From assembly GCA_004352715.1 (NCBI GenBank), contig SCFE01000117.1, positions 1,419,141 through 1,483,140 of the forward strand: 64,000 bases of DNA. Direction: 5' to 3'. Positions 33,987 through 45,694 of the stretch are shown here, one piece after another. This DNA comes from Hofstenia miamia. Its lineage: Eukaryota > Xenacoelomorpha > Acoela. Under the pieces are notes generated by a model, which did no database searches, had not been told where the DNA came from, and was given only the letters and a program-made list of their open reading frames with translations. Made by a program: the position numbers and the translations under genes. Within the stretch, counting starts at the first letter, position 1. Each line of letters starts with the position of its first letter.

Positions 33987-34460
33987 TTACTTATTACTTT
34001 CAATGCAGAGTTTAAATACCACATCGATGTAAACCATAATAATCTGGGGCATGTTTGATTTATCTTTCAGCACCTTGGTAACGTAATGGTGAAAAGTAAC
34101 TGGCGCATTACACAATCCAAAAGCCATATACTTCCACTTGTATAACCCATAGGGCGTAATGAAAGCTGTCTTCGGTATATCGGATGGACGCATTGGCACT
34201 TGCCAGTAAGCTTTGCACAAGTCTAGACAAGAGAAAACCTTATACTTACTTGCATCATATAACAGATCTTCAATTCTTGGTAAAGGGTATGCGTCCTTTA
34301 CTGTAACGTTGTTTAATTTTCGGAAATCAATACACAGCCTATATTTTTCTCCATGCCTGATAAAAACAGTTGGAGCAGCATAGGGACTGTTGAATTATTC
34401 CATTTTCTATTAGATCATTTAATATCTTTTCATATTCTCCTTTAAGGTTTTCGGGTACTC
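33987..34460 (-). pseudogene. RT fragment of element B
   Basis: CKAYWQVPMRPSDIPKTAF, ITPYGLYKWKYMAFGLCNAP and VYIDVV are RT motifs. The catalytic region is cut directly after YID, and a stop or shift lies between 34400 and 34460. Confidence 0.85.
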
Positions 34461-35424
34461 ACTGCACAGGTAGCTGAATTAGTTTTTCACTTTTGACTTT
34501 GATTGTATGTTCTTCCCCAATCGCATGCCCTGCACTTATGGTTCCGTAATTGAACACTTCATGCTTACTTTGCAAAACAGCAATGAGCGATTGTTTCTCT
34601 TGATGCTGTAGATATGGATGAGTCTCATTATTAACAGGAGGTATCTTTACTATATCAGATGGTTCGTCCAAATCATGAATGGCAGTACATATCGGCAAGC
34701 AAGAGGTTGCTACATTTTCAACCCAAACTGGTACACCTATGATTTGTAACTTGGACACCTCAAATCGCACAGGAAAATTATCTCCATTGAGGATTGTCAC
34801 ATACGTCTTTCCTTCGGATACTTTACAAAGATCAGGTGAAAAAGAAACTCCTCTAACATATTTACCACTTTGGCCAACTATAATAACATCTCCATTCATT
34901 TCACATTTCGAAAAGACCGCCGCTCTGGTCCAATGCTTAGACTCCAAATAAACAGGCTCAATCAATTCAAAGACGACCTCATGTTCCGGAACGGTCACTA
35001 GCTGTGTAGCTTCTTGATCCTTGATGGATATTGTATTAGCTTTATAGTTGATGACACAATCGTTCTTTTCCAAAAAATCATTACCTAGGATGAGATCATA
35101 TGGGAGTTTATGATTAGAGGTATCGATCACAATGAGGTCAATGCTAAATGGTTCAGCATGAATCCGTAATGAAGCATCTTTCAATCTCCCCTTTAAGGAG
35201 ATTTGATTTCCCAAAGCATCGATTAGCTTGACGGAAGAAAAATCGAATGAATCGCGTGTTAAGCACAAACCTTTACAAAATTCGTCACTAATTATTGAAG
35301 CAGCAGCTCCAGTGTCAATAGTAGCATTAATGATCTGGCTATTCATTTCAACAGGAATCAGGTTTTTACGAATGAGATTAGTTATAACCAAGATATCCTG
35401 AGCATGTTTTGAAGGAGTCAGCAC
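34459..35424 (-). pseudogene. protease and RT linker of element B
   Basis: A 321-codon frame: INATIDTGAAASIISDEFC is the retropepsin active site, LPYDLILGNDFLEKNDC the C-terminal flap motif, then a linker with HEVFNYGTISAGHAIGEEH leading to the RT entry LIQLPVQ. Clean over its whole length, so this copy is younger than A or decays unevenly. Confidence 0.85.
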
Positions 35425-35429
35425 TCCCT

Positions 35430-35954
35430 TTAATTTAAATGATGTGATGTTGAGTTGGTAATTTCGTTGTCTGTCAAATCTACTAAGGGTGTTTCATCAT
35501 TAGGTTCAGACGATATGGAGTCTTCCACTATAAATCCTTCCCCCTCAACTATTATCTGAATTTTCGCATGACAGTTTGATTTCAAGTGGCCTTTTTCTCC
35601 ACATCTAAAGCAATGAACAGACGCCAGATTAAACTCTCTCTTAAGGACTGTTTTCTTCGATGTACCTAGATCAAACTTTATGCTTGCCCCAGACAATTCA
35701 TTAGCATCTTTCTCAATTCGAGTAGAGTTATACATTAAGTATACCACACTGATTGCCTTTCTAATGATCCCGTGTAAACTTTCCTCTGGGTGACATTTTA
35801 CTTCTAGGCGACTTCTGATAGAAGGGGGAAAACCTCGACAAATGTATGAAAATAAATCATGGCGAGAGTACTCAACAGATAAACTACTGAGTCTGAACAA
35901 CCTCTCGACTTGAGTTATATAATTCCGGATATCATCTCCTCTCTTGAAGACCAT
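35430..35954 (-). pseudogene. gag C-terminus of element B with CCHC knuckle
   Basis: IRNYITQVERLFRLSSLS and FSYICRGFPPSIRSRLEVKC are gag capsid C-terminal features. HCFRCGEKGHLKSNCHA is a complete CX2CX4HX4C zinc knuckle. It ends ten residues beyond an acidic tail, close to the protease frame. Confidence 0.85.
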
Positions 35955-36072
35955 GTCGCAAAGTAAAGTTTTATATTAGTGCTTGATATGTGGGGCTCTG
36001 TAATGGTCCTCAAAAAAACAAATCAGCAGCTAATAATTGGTTTTGATATTACAATCAAGCATCATGTATTGA

Positions 36073-37188
36073 TTATATGCTAACCCACTGAGATACAGTG
36101 CTTTCTTGAGAATTGTTGTACTGTTTCATATTCAGTTCGAATAGAAAGAACCATTCTTCAAACAATTGAGCTACTGCATCGATTTGTCCAGTGAATTTAG
36201 GCAACACCGAATGTTTACTAAAAACTTGTACTTGGCCAGTTGACTCAAGAGGGAGAATAGAACAATGATATCGTGGTTGACTACTAGATGCTCCTATGTT
36301 GATCGGACTTGTATCACTAACATGCTCTTTACATGTGGGGATCACCGTAGTGCTCACAGGATCAGATATTGAAGAGACATAACCATTTTGAGGGGTGGCT
36401 ACAGTACTGAGGGTGGCTACATGAGTAAAGGTAGACTGTGTGAAAGTAGGATGCTGAGTCAAAGAAGTTGTACTGGATGAAACATAATTTGAAGGTATCA
36501 CATTCTCTTCACAATGAGCAGGTGCATCTAAATTACAGCTCACATTCATTGATTGAATCATGTGCTCTACTTGCCAAGTGATTCTGTCCGCAAAGGCATC
36601 TAAGGCCTCATTTAACACGACATGCGTGATGTACTCATCTGTATTATTTCTAGGTGACTGCACCTTATCTTGATTATTAGCTTCATTCACAGCAACTTTT
36701 AGTTCCTGAATTTGTAACTCTAATGCAAATGTAGATTCCAACATCTGCCTTTCCATCTTTTGATAAGCCACATGTTGAATGTTAATTTCTGCTTGAATGG
36801 ACTCAATGTGTCATTCGCCTTCCATTCTCAATGCTACTTCCTGGGATAAGGCATCTTTCAAATGTTCAATCTTCAAGCACTGATCCTCAGCATGTGGGGT
36901 ACTGTAAGGAGGTGAAGGAACAGGTGGAACATTTGGAACATTATTGGTGTTAAGAATCTGGTGGAAATTTCTATGATAATCTGGACTAACATTGCTGTAA
37001 GGGATGGTCAAAACATTCTGATCTATCCTTTGGGCGGTTTGTGTAGGAGAATTAGGTAAAGATAAGTTAAACAATGATCCAACGTTACAAGGGGTAACGT
37101 CCAGGTTACCACCACTTGTACAGGGGACACTCTGAAATGGAGGAGCCCCAAAATTAGGAGAATAAGTAACTGTATGAATCGAATCCAT
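36073..37188 (-). pseudogene. gag N-terminal part of element B
   Basis: The start is ATG 37188 (MDSIHTVTYSPNFGAPPFQ), supported because copy C opens with the same M at 51722. There is a Pro/Ser/Thr-rich N-terminus, a stop at about 36811, then a predicted coiled coil (MERQMLESTFALELQIQEL) and SVLPKFTGQIDAVAQLFEEW, the capsid entry. Two frames separated by a stop and a gap between 36073 and 35954 keep it from being intact. Confidence 0.8.
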
Positions 37189-37529
37189 AACCAAGTAAGA
37201 ACAAAATAATAACTTCCAAAATGACAGTTCGGAGCACTTCCCCAAACACAAAAGAAAACACGCAGCTCATAAAAATCACAGATAACAACCCAAAAAGGGG
37301 ATACGGTATTTGGTAATAAATCCAACACATAGAACACTAAGACAAAAAAAACTTTAGCAAGTAGCAACAAACAAAGCAGAACACATTAAAAAATTGCATT
37401 GCCCCCTTCTATGGGCGGACTTGTAAGTTACACATCAATTGGCAGATTTATTCTGAAATCCAAACTGCAGTCAGGGGAAACAACTATCCCAGCTGACATT
37501 CCCCAACACGAAAAACTAAACCAGTTCTA

Positions 37530-37547
37530 CACCTGTCATGGTTGCCA
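37530..37547 (-). promoter_or_regulatory. primer-binding site of element B
   Basis: The minus strand directly after the LTR reads TGGCAACCATGACAGG. It equals the mdg1/412-type tRNA-Arg site TGGCGACCGTGACAGG, as I remember it, with G-to-A at both CpG positions. Confidence 0.55.
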
Positions 37548-38461
37548 TGTAGAATCACGGGCTGCTATAGTAATTACACTAACAAATAATTGACTCTGCA
37601 GAAGGTTGAAATAGCTATACCATATAGCCCCAATTCCAGAAAGAGGTAAAGAGAAAACAACTTATTGACTAACAAAAACATTGGTATTGCATCCAAGTAA
37701 TATATACTTTTAGGTAATCCAAGATGACCAATTCACGTGGCTTCCAGCGGAAGAGAAGAGTTTAGGAATAGTAAAGTGCTCAATTTTAATGCATGGTGCT
37801 ACCCTATCTTTCTCACTTATTAATTTCTATCTCATAACCACAAATAAACATCTCATTTTCATTGTTATCTCTCAGCTCACTAAATAATAGTCTCTAATTA
37901 CCAGACATTCTCACTAGCCAACAGCATAGTATCATCACAGTGTTGTAAAGTATAAGTGCGTGTATATGTTGAACATATAATGAGAGATTTATTATTTCCC
38001 TATGCATAACCATATCTGTAACCTAAGTGGTCCACAATTTAGGCTGGAAGATATGAAATCTCCAGGAGCTACGTGTCGCCCTGTGCCTTGAGAAAGCACT
38101 CCCAAATTGTCACCTTTCTTAAGCAATAAATTTCATAACAAACAAAAGTAATCAAAAATACAGAGCAAAGACAGCAGTTAAGGCTAGATAAAATCTATTG
38201 AACTTTTCGCAACATTGTCTCTCAATTTATACAATTCAAACTTATTACCTGTCTTTGTTTACAATCAACTTTAATCACAAGATAGTCATGTTATCAATTT
38301 CCCTCGCAAATTAAATTTGAGCAATATAATCAGCACCTTTCAAGGGGACATAAAACAGTTATTGTAAAACCAAACTAGAAATAAATGGTTACGTCATACT
38401 GACGTCAAATACAAATAAAATCGAAAATAATAATGACAAAAAATCCCCAAGTGACTCTACA
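37548..38461 (-). repeat. 5' LTR of element B
   Basis: It starts TGTAGAGTCACTTGGGG and ends GTGATTCTACA in element orientation, 914 bp. Two further copies in the opposite orientation are at 47662-48589 and 49668-50598. Confidence 0.85.
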
Positions 38462-40586
38462 GTAGTTGCATTTGCTAATATTCTGGTACATTCATCTTTA
38501 TTTATTTGAAGTGCATGATTCTTCTGCTTAGCATCAAATGACTCATGGGCAATTTTTCTAAGGTGGTCCCATGCATTCAGCATGCATTCTTTTCCTGAAA
38601 AACTTTGGAAGAAAGAATCTCCTTTTCCATCATTGTTGCAATGCATATGCCTGAAGGTTTATGCTTTACTTCCTGCATTGTATAACTGATTGAAGGATTA
38701 GGTACAGGACCATGCTCTTTTTCTGAAATTGTTTCTATATCAAAAGTAGCCATTATTGGTACAAAGGTTTTTGCTATGTAATCTTTAAATTTAATTTTCT
38801 CTGATTGACAGGGAAATTTAATTTCTGGTTCTAGAGATCCATTGCATTTTCTCTGATGTTTCTCCAAATTTTCTTCTGTCTTAAAACCAGACAAACATTT
38901 AGGAAATTGAGTACCATCACACATATTTTTGAAAAATTTCAAACATGCATTCAAAGTGGTAATGGCCACATAATCACTATCTCCTTCTTTTTCAATTATC
39001 ATCAAATTTGCAGTTTTTTCATAGTGCATTTCAGACATGTAGGCTGGTACAGGGTTTTGATCATCATTTAATGCATAAACATTCACTTGATTTCATTGAG
39101 ATCCTCAAAAATGCATACATCATTTATAGACATGGGGAATGTCAGACCATTATAATTCAATGTATTCATAAACTTGTTCAGATGATCTGGACAACTTTTC
39201 TCTCTGATTTCAAGATGTAGACATGCCAAAATGGCATACAAAAAGCATTCACTTGATTCACCAGTCTTTGGGTTTACTAGAAAATGGTTTCTTTTGAGAT
39301 ATTCTGGTAGTGTGATAAATGTGCCAGTGTAGGTTGGATGATATTTTGCAAATCACAACCTACATTATTAATATTTTTAACAGCCAACCCTGAGCCATTG
39401 TGTGCATATATGGAAATGTAGTTTAAAAGCTCATTTACCATACAAGAAAATTTTGCTTCACATAGAACTGTACAGAACACAAAAGATGGTTGGATATATG
39501 ATGTCACATCTTTATTCACTACCCTCAATTCTTGACAATTCAACTTCAGCCATCAAATAAACCTTGGCAGAGAAATGCTTGGAAACATCATCCTTAATAA
39601 TTTTTGTAATTAATGGGTATGCCAAACAAAATGGTGCATAAATATCAATGGCTGTTAAAGGCTGCTTTGAAAACATGCAAAACTACCTTTACAAGCAACA
39701 TTAGTCTTGAACATTTCAATAGTATTAACAGATGGTGATGGTGATGGTATTTCATGAACAATAGACATGTGCTCATTGTACAAATTATCACAGCCAAAGA
39801 AAAGTTTTAAGCATAGCATAGATGCACCTGTTTTTTATGCCTATTATTTACATGCCTTTGGAGTGCTAGGGGTTTGGGGTTGGTATATTTGCAGTGGGCA
39901 CATTCAAATGGAGCAGGAGTTGTGGGACTAAATATAATTAATTTCAGGAGGAGGGCAATTACATATCTCAATCATGTTATTTTTTAAATCAATTGTTAAA
40001 CATTTAAATGTGAAAAGATACATACAATCATTTCAAAAACATAAACATTTTTGCATTGTAAGCAACAAGTATGAAATATTATTATCTGAATAATTTATTG
40101 AACCATGAATTTTAATCAATAATGATTAAAACTAAAAGCATATATTAATATATACACAATTTTTTTCCCCATCTTAAAAACACTTAAAAATAATTTTAAA
40201 ACTGTAGTAAATACAAACAAAATGCACTCATGTGGTATTGGAGGGATTTGTATGGTTCCCAGACCCTTGCTGAAGACTTGTTCCAGGCTTGTACCTAGCC
40301 ATCATACAGTTGACTTGAGTCTCAAAATCCTGGGATCAAGGCTCAAACTCCATGGGAGGAGAAGACACAAAAGTGTTTTCATCATCAGATGAAATGTTAA
40401 ATTTAAAGCATGTCTCAACACATTGAAAAAAAATGCTATTTAATAATGTAAGTAAAAAACAAATACTAACAAATCAGGATTGAAGGGAATGTCACAGAGA
40501 TCCTTGTACATATTCTCTTGGATGATTTGTTCAGATTGAGGATTCCACCCAGAAAGAAAGTCTTGAGGGTTGTTGGTTGAGTTCAT
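38462..40586 (-). pseudogene. Polinton DNA polymerase B, N-terminal part
   Basis: Minus strand. A possible first exon from ATG 40586 reads MNSTNNPQDFLSGWNPQSEQ; another segment near 40300 reads MARYKPGTSLQQGS; then an acceptor-like ATATTTAG and FECAHCKYTNPKPLALQRHV (C2H2 finger, near 39910). Next come pieces in 39543-39277 and the 169-codon frame 39086-38577, with CLSGFKTEENLEKHQRKC (second finger) and FVPIMATFDIETIS, the ExoI Asp-x-Glu of protein-primed family B polymerases. It stops within the exonuclease domain, cut by the LTR of element B. Frames are broken. It may belong to another Polinton than the one at 1-16 kb, since strand and distance differ. Confidence 0.65.
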
Positions 40587-40589
40587 TTT

Positions 40590-41330
40590 ACTATAAGATT
40601 GTATGTTAACAAATAATTGAATGAAATTTTCAAATGTGTTCTTCCATTTATAGATGCCAATTGTTTACATTTCAAGATGTTTATCTAATAAGGAACATTC
40701 AACTTGTTAAAAAGATTTCATGAAAAATATTACATAATGTACATGGTGAAAAACATTAGATAAAAACATAAAAATTAATTACTAATCAATATATATCATG
40801 AATAACAAAAATATTTTAAAATACACTGTATTTAAAGCAAAAAATGATGTCTGTGCTATGAGAAGTCTAGTAATTTTGTGATAATGTTTTGTTTACATGC
40901 TGTCTACAAACAAGTGGCTTTTATATTCTCATAAATATTTGCTTATTTACTATTTGAACATCTTTGAATTGTATATTTAAAAATTTTGTTACATATTCCA
41001 ACAATAGATTTCATGTTCTTTGTAAATTGTTGGTAAAGCTGATATTTGACTAACTAAAATTTTCACGAATTTCACACAATAGTTTGTTACAAAATGATTG
41101 ACAATAAATCTGTCAGTTTATTAAATTTTTAAATCCATAGAAATACATCAAACTCTTGACTAAATCAGGTAACAAAATACATATTTTAGAAAAAAAAATT
41201 ATTCATGAATTTATTGCTTGTATAGCTACCTATGAGCATGCTGATGCAACTGACAATTTTATTCAATATTATATTTAATTTGTGCATTTGGCTGATGAAC
41301 TGGTGTATTTCTTGATTATCTATGATCTTC
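40590..41330. other. AT-rich interval, nothing recognised
   Basis: No coding or terminal repeats seen. Confidence 0.5.
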
Positions 41331-42920
41331 AAAAAGGCGAATGATTCAACCCCTCAAATTACAGAGGAATTAGGGTCTGTGACACAATGGCTAAAATTCT
41401 TGAATCCCTTGTTTCCAACCAATTATCCCTATGGTATCAAACCCAAAATGAGCAAACCAGTGCTCAAAATGGAAAAGGATGCATTGAACAAATATTGACA
41501 ATAAGGCTTCTTATTGACTATGCAAAGAGAACTAAATCTAAACTGTTTATAGTTTTCATTGATTTCCAGAAGGCTTATGATAAAGTACCTCAGAATAAAA
41601 TACTCGAAATCTTACTCTCAATCAAATGTGGGAAGAAGCTACTACATCTGATTCAGACAATATATTCAAACACTGCATTCATGCTAGGGTCCTTGATGAT
41701 TTGTGCTTCTGTTGGAGTTAAACAAGGCTCACTGACGTCCTGTATCCTGTTTATAATTTTTGTGGATAGGTTAATCTTACTTGTTAAAAACTGATCACCA
41801 GTCAATTCATTTCTAAGAAACCTCCACATTCTCATGATGATGGACAACACAGCCCTCTTAGCTACAACTAGAGTGAGAAGCATTGCAAAATTTAAACTTT
41901 TGATTGAGTTCTGTAATGAATATGGTATGGAGGTCAACCAAAAGAAAATAAAGTTCTTAGTAATAAATGGGGATGACTATGACAAAGAGCAAATTATCAT
42001 GAACAACAATTAAGTCCCAAACTGTAAAATGTACCCTCTACCTTGGCTCTCCCATTACCAAAGAAGGGTCTATCAGATCAATTGTTAAAGCCCATTGTGA
42101 TGAGAGAGAGGGAAATGTCCAAAAGTTCTGTAATTTTCTGAATGCTCAATGTGACTTGCCCTACCAATTAAAGAAGAGAGTAGCTGAGGCAGCTGTGATG
42201 GCATCAATCCTGTATGGGGCAGAGACATGGCTTGGAACTGGGATTAATGCTGTTTCTACCACATACCACAAAGTCATGAAAAGTTTATTAGGGGTTAGAT
42301 GTCAAACTCCCAATGATCTTTGTTTAATTGAAGCAATTATGCCAGATTGCTCAACAGCTGTAGAAATGAAACAGAAATGATGGCTTGACAAAAATTTGTT
42401 TAACAACAGAGATCCACATAAACTGCTCTTACTTGCTTATGACCTTTGTTGATCTGTTAACTCGTCCATGGCTCATTACATTCAAAATTCCGAAGATATT
42501 CTAAATGTCATGGAAAATGGCAGACAAGCTCTTATCCAAAGAATATGATCACATGATACAACACAGTATAGGGATTACATTAATATAAATCCGAACCTTT
42601 GCCATCATGTTCTTTACACTCACAATGACATTCCTGAATACATACGGATAAGCAATACACATCTGAGACTGTCATCCCATCATCTCTGAGTAGAAACCAG
42701 ACAGTGGTCTTGAATCAAAAGAGATCAGAGGATATGTTCCTGCAGAACCAGCATTCAAGACGAAAATCATATCATTTTTTCATGTCCCTTCACTGTAAAT
42801 ATAACAGACAGAGTTAGAACAAATGCAGCGGATCTGTACTCAATGTACAATGAAGATGTTATGGATATCAGAACTGTATGTTATTCTGTACATAGATCAC
42901 TAGAACTGTTTACCTAATGT
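41330..42920 (+). pseudogene. LINE (non-LTR) reverse transcriptase
   Basis: The 135-codon frame from 41387 reads AKILESLVSNQLSLWYQTQN, then FIVFIDFQKAYDKVPQNKIL (motif A, with Asp), then CASVGVKQGSLTSCILFIIF (motif B). After a stop, ILMMMDNTALLAT is motif C; the usual Asp-Asp is Asp-Asn (GAC AAC). Downstream SILYGAETWLG (near 42200) and LDKNLFNN mark the region after RT. Many stops follow. No endonuclease domain is seen upstream. I cannot assign the clade. 5' truncation is usual for LINEs. Confidence 0.8.
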
Positions 42921-43159
42921 AGCAGCAAATCAAAACCCAAATAGGATGATTTGTACTGTCTAAATTAAATTAGTTGATTTTGGTTAACAAATGGACTCAG
43001 TATTTGTATTTGTATTACATATTATCTGCCATTATGAGTCAATAAATTACTTACTTTATAAATGTCAAAAGTGATTTGAAGTAAATTAAAACTGTTAATT
43101 AATTAGACAAATAAGAGCTTAAATTTCTTAACCATGGTCACTGTTTAGAAAATTTTATA

Positions 43160-43760
43160 ATAGATAGCCTCTAAATAAAATGTAGTTAGTTGTGTATTTA
43201 TCTTTTATCTGTCCTACCACACAACCCCTCAACTCTGTAGCAAATTTAGCTGGAAAATCAATAAATGTGATAAATAATTTAAAACAAAATTTTATAAATG
43301 AAATATAAGTACAGCCACCAGTTCCATCAGTAATCAAAAAAAGAAAAATTAATAAAACAAGGGCAGAAATGAAACACAAATGAAAAAATTAATATCTTGT
43401 GTTCAACTGAACACATCTTTGATTGTTAGCCAAAGTTTTTTTGGAAATTCACTAGCAGGACTTGCATTTGAAAAAATATATTTGATGACTGGGAATTGAC
43501 ATTATTTAAACATTGTGAAACATTGTCATCATTGCTAGTGTTGGAAATTGGGAAGACCATTGCATTATTATTGACTACAGGAAGTCCTTGCTTGTGTGGA
43601 GTCTTTTGTTTTTCTTTTACATGTGCAAGAGGAGGGGCATTCATCTCTTGTATCTAGCAGATTATAGTTGGAGGCTGGTGGTGGAGTTGTACATAACTTG
43701 TCAAATAGATTACCAAGTGTACCAGATGCTATGGTTTCAAAAGACATTGACATAAGAAAA
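43160..43760 (-). pseudogene. unknown ORF family, copy 2
   Basis: A broken reading with LGNLFDKLCTTPPPASNYN, then NVSQCLNNVNSQ and FPKKLWLTIKDV. It matches the copy at 46540-47040 (NVLQCLNNVNSQ, LPKKVWLTITDV). Family unknown; it may be a transposon ORF. The rest (43160-43430) is hardly readable. Confidence 0.4.
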
Positions 43761-43904
43761 ATGATTTTGCATAGAAAAAAATAATGATTTTATCTCATGA
43801 TTTGGGTGAATATATCGATTGAGTTGTTTAATCAGTCAACACACCATGACTTCACTACAACACCCCTGGCAATTTCCACGCCCAATTATTTAAGTAATAT
43901 ATAT

Positions 43905-44265
43905 AAAAAATTGGTTACATTTTAAGCAATAGACTGCAAACAAATGTGTTTATATTTGCAATTGACATATGTGTTGTATGTGAAACATATATTTTTCTCA
44001 ATGCTAAAAAAATGTTTTTGCTTGAAAATACTTAATAATTATGATCTTTACTGAAGAAATTTAGCAATAAAATGTAATTCCAACAATGTAAATTCTTTGT
44101 ATTTAGAATGTCAATGGTATTTAAAACTTATGTAATATGAATAGAAAAATTGTTACATTTTGAACAATAGACTGCAACAATCTCATGGGATTTTCAAAAA
44201 TTCCTCAATGTCTAAAAAATTGGTTACATTTTAAACAATAGACTACAAACAAATGTGTTTGCCAA
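43905..44265. repeat. three dispersed copies of a ~35-bp motif
   Basis: ttacattttaagcaatagac and close variants start at about 43914, 44152 and 44223; two of them continue caaacaaatgtgtttg/ta. Confidence 0.6.
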
Positions 44266-44409
44266 CAAATATTATAACAAAAGAGAATATGTTCCAATGA
44301 TGTCAGAGATACACAGACGGCCAAAGTACACAATTAAATCATATCCATCACAGACATGCTTTCCAAGGTCAAAAGGTCAAAATGTCCATGTTGTATGACC
44401 CAATTCATA

Positions 44410-45588
44410 CTACTGCAGTTCCATGAGAAGTTGTTCCATGGATCTTGAGTACTGTGAGTTCAGGCTGGGAATCTTAATAGTAGGCCACATGGTTTCAGGG
44501 ATCCTGTCTGCTTTTAGTGACGTCCAAATTTCATTGATCTCAGCAAGGGTGGTTGCACTCTGAGAGAAGGTGAAACTGATGTGAATATCAGTAACTGTGG
44601 CTAAGCCAGACAGGTTAATATTGATTGACTCAAGAGTCTGAGCATAGACAACAGCATCTATGATGATTCTCATATTGATGGTGAGGCAATGCATGGGGAT
44701 TCTTTTGCAAATCAAGAGATCAGTGTAGATCAGCTTTGTACTGAGATGATGTTTGTGTGGTACATGCTCACTGGCTGATAATGGTTGAAATACAAAATTG
44801 TGAAATTTTCCATTTGCAAGTGGAGGTTTTTGACCTGCTCTGGGATCTTGTCCTGGTATTCTTCTTTCAGGAACATAGTGAGGCAGATGTTCTCAATCTT
44901 TTGCCTACTCTCAGAAAATAATTTATGAGGAGATTATTAAAATTAATATTGGAACACTCAAACGTCTGTATCACCTTTTTGTTGTTGAGGTGAGAGAGGT
45001 TAAAATCCTTGTTGAACAGGGTGTGTAAGTGCTTCTCCAGTATGGCCTCTTAAGTCTGCCATGCATCTTGGAATCATAACAAATGACTGTATTTATTCTG
45101 GGCCTATGCTCTGCACAAATGACAAAAGGAATGAAGTCAATAGAGCATGCTAATGACTTAGTGTTGTATGTCCACCTCAGCTTATTCTTAGTTTCCTCTG
45201 ACAAGTTATCATGCATGAAACTAATGGCCTTAGGGGTTGTAATAGAATATGAATGGAGTATCTCATCTCCAACTTTGGATGTTTTTTTCTGTCTTTCTTC
45301 AGTCTTCTTTGATCATATACTTGTAGAAGCATGTGATGAATGACAAGGACTAGAGGGGGTTATTGAGTCACTGTGGGACAGTTGGGTATTACTTACACTA
45401 ATACTAGCAAAAGGCACTCTTAACTTACTAGACTCCTTGGTTTCCCACAGAGAGTGTTTTATCCCTGCATGGTCATCCAAGGTCTGCTCCCAAGGAGAGT
45501 GTTGTCTCCCCAAGTAGTGGTGGGAATCACGCTCCCAAGGAGAGTGTTGTCTCTCCAAGCGGTGGTGTGGTAAATGCACAAGCGTCAT
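44410..45588 (-). pseudogene. ORF3-like gene of element D, unknown family
   Basis: It starts ATG 45588 (MTLVHLPHHRLERQ). The N-terminal part carries a short repeat: RQHSPWERD, RQHSPWEQT, IKHSLWETK. A Ser/Thr-rich linker and a stop follow. The next frame (45216-44971) reads LSEETKNKLRW, RINTVICYDS and GRLKRPYW, then there is a break. The frame 44715-44410 reads ININLSGLATVTDIHISFTF, AEINEIWTSL and TMWPTIKIPS. The two latter blocks align colinearly with element A. Hydrophilic overall, no membrane segment. It is shorter than the ORF3 of A, lacking the last ~550 residues. Function unknown. Confidence 0.5.
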
Positions 45589-45671
45589 GACCAGAATAAA
45601 TCTCCAGGCATCAATTCACCTGCACATTTCAACAGAATGGAGTAGAGAGTTTGACTGACACTCTAATTTGC

Positions 45672-45694
45672 TCAGAATCACGTCAGGGTCACCA
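45672..45694 (-). promoter_or_regulatory. tRNA-Trp-type primer-binding site of element D
   Basis: The minus strand reads TGGTGACCCTGACGTGATT directly after the LTR. This is complementary to the 3' end of animal tRNA-Trp (TGGTGACCCCGACGTGATT) with one mismatch, the hallmark of the CsRn1/Kabuki clade of Ty3/Gypsy elements. Confidence 0.7.

Larger units (their letters stand above)
33985..38461 (-). mobile_element. Ty3/Gypsy element B, truncated in RT
   Basis: In transcription order: 5' LTR 38461-37548, primer site, gag, protease, and the first half of RT, ending at about 34020 in YID. RNase H, integrase and 3' LTR are absent, replaced by sequence upstream of the DUF4806 gene. It abuts the Polinton polymerase pseudogene at 38462, so it or its LTR inserted there. 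It is closer to copy C than to A. Confidence 0.85.
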
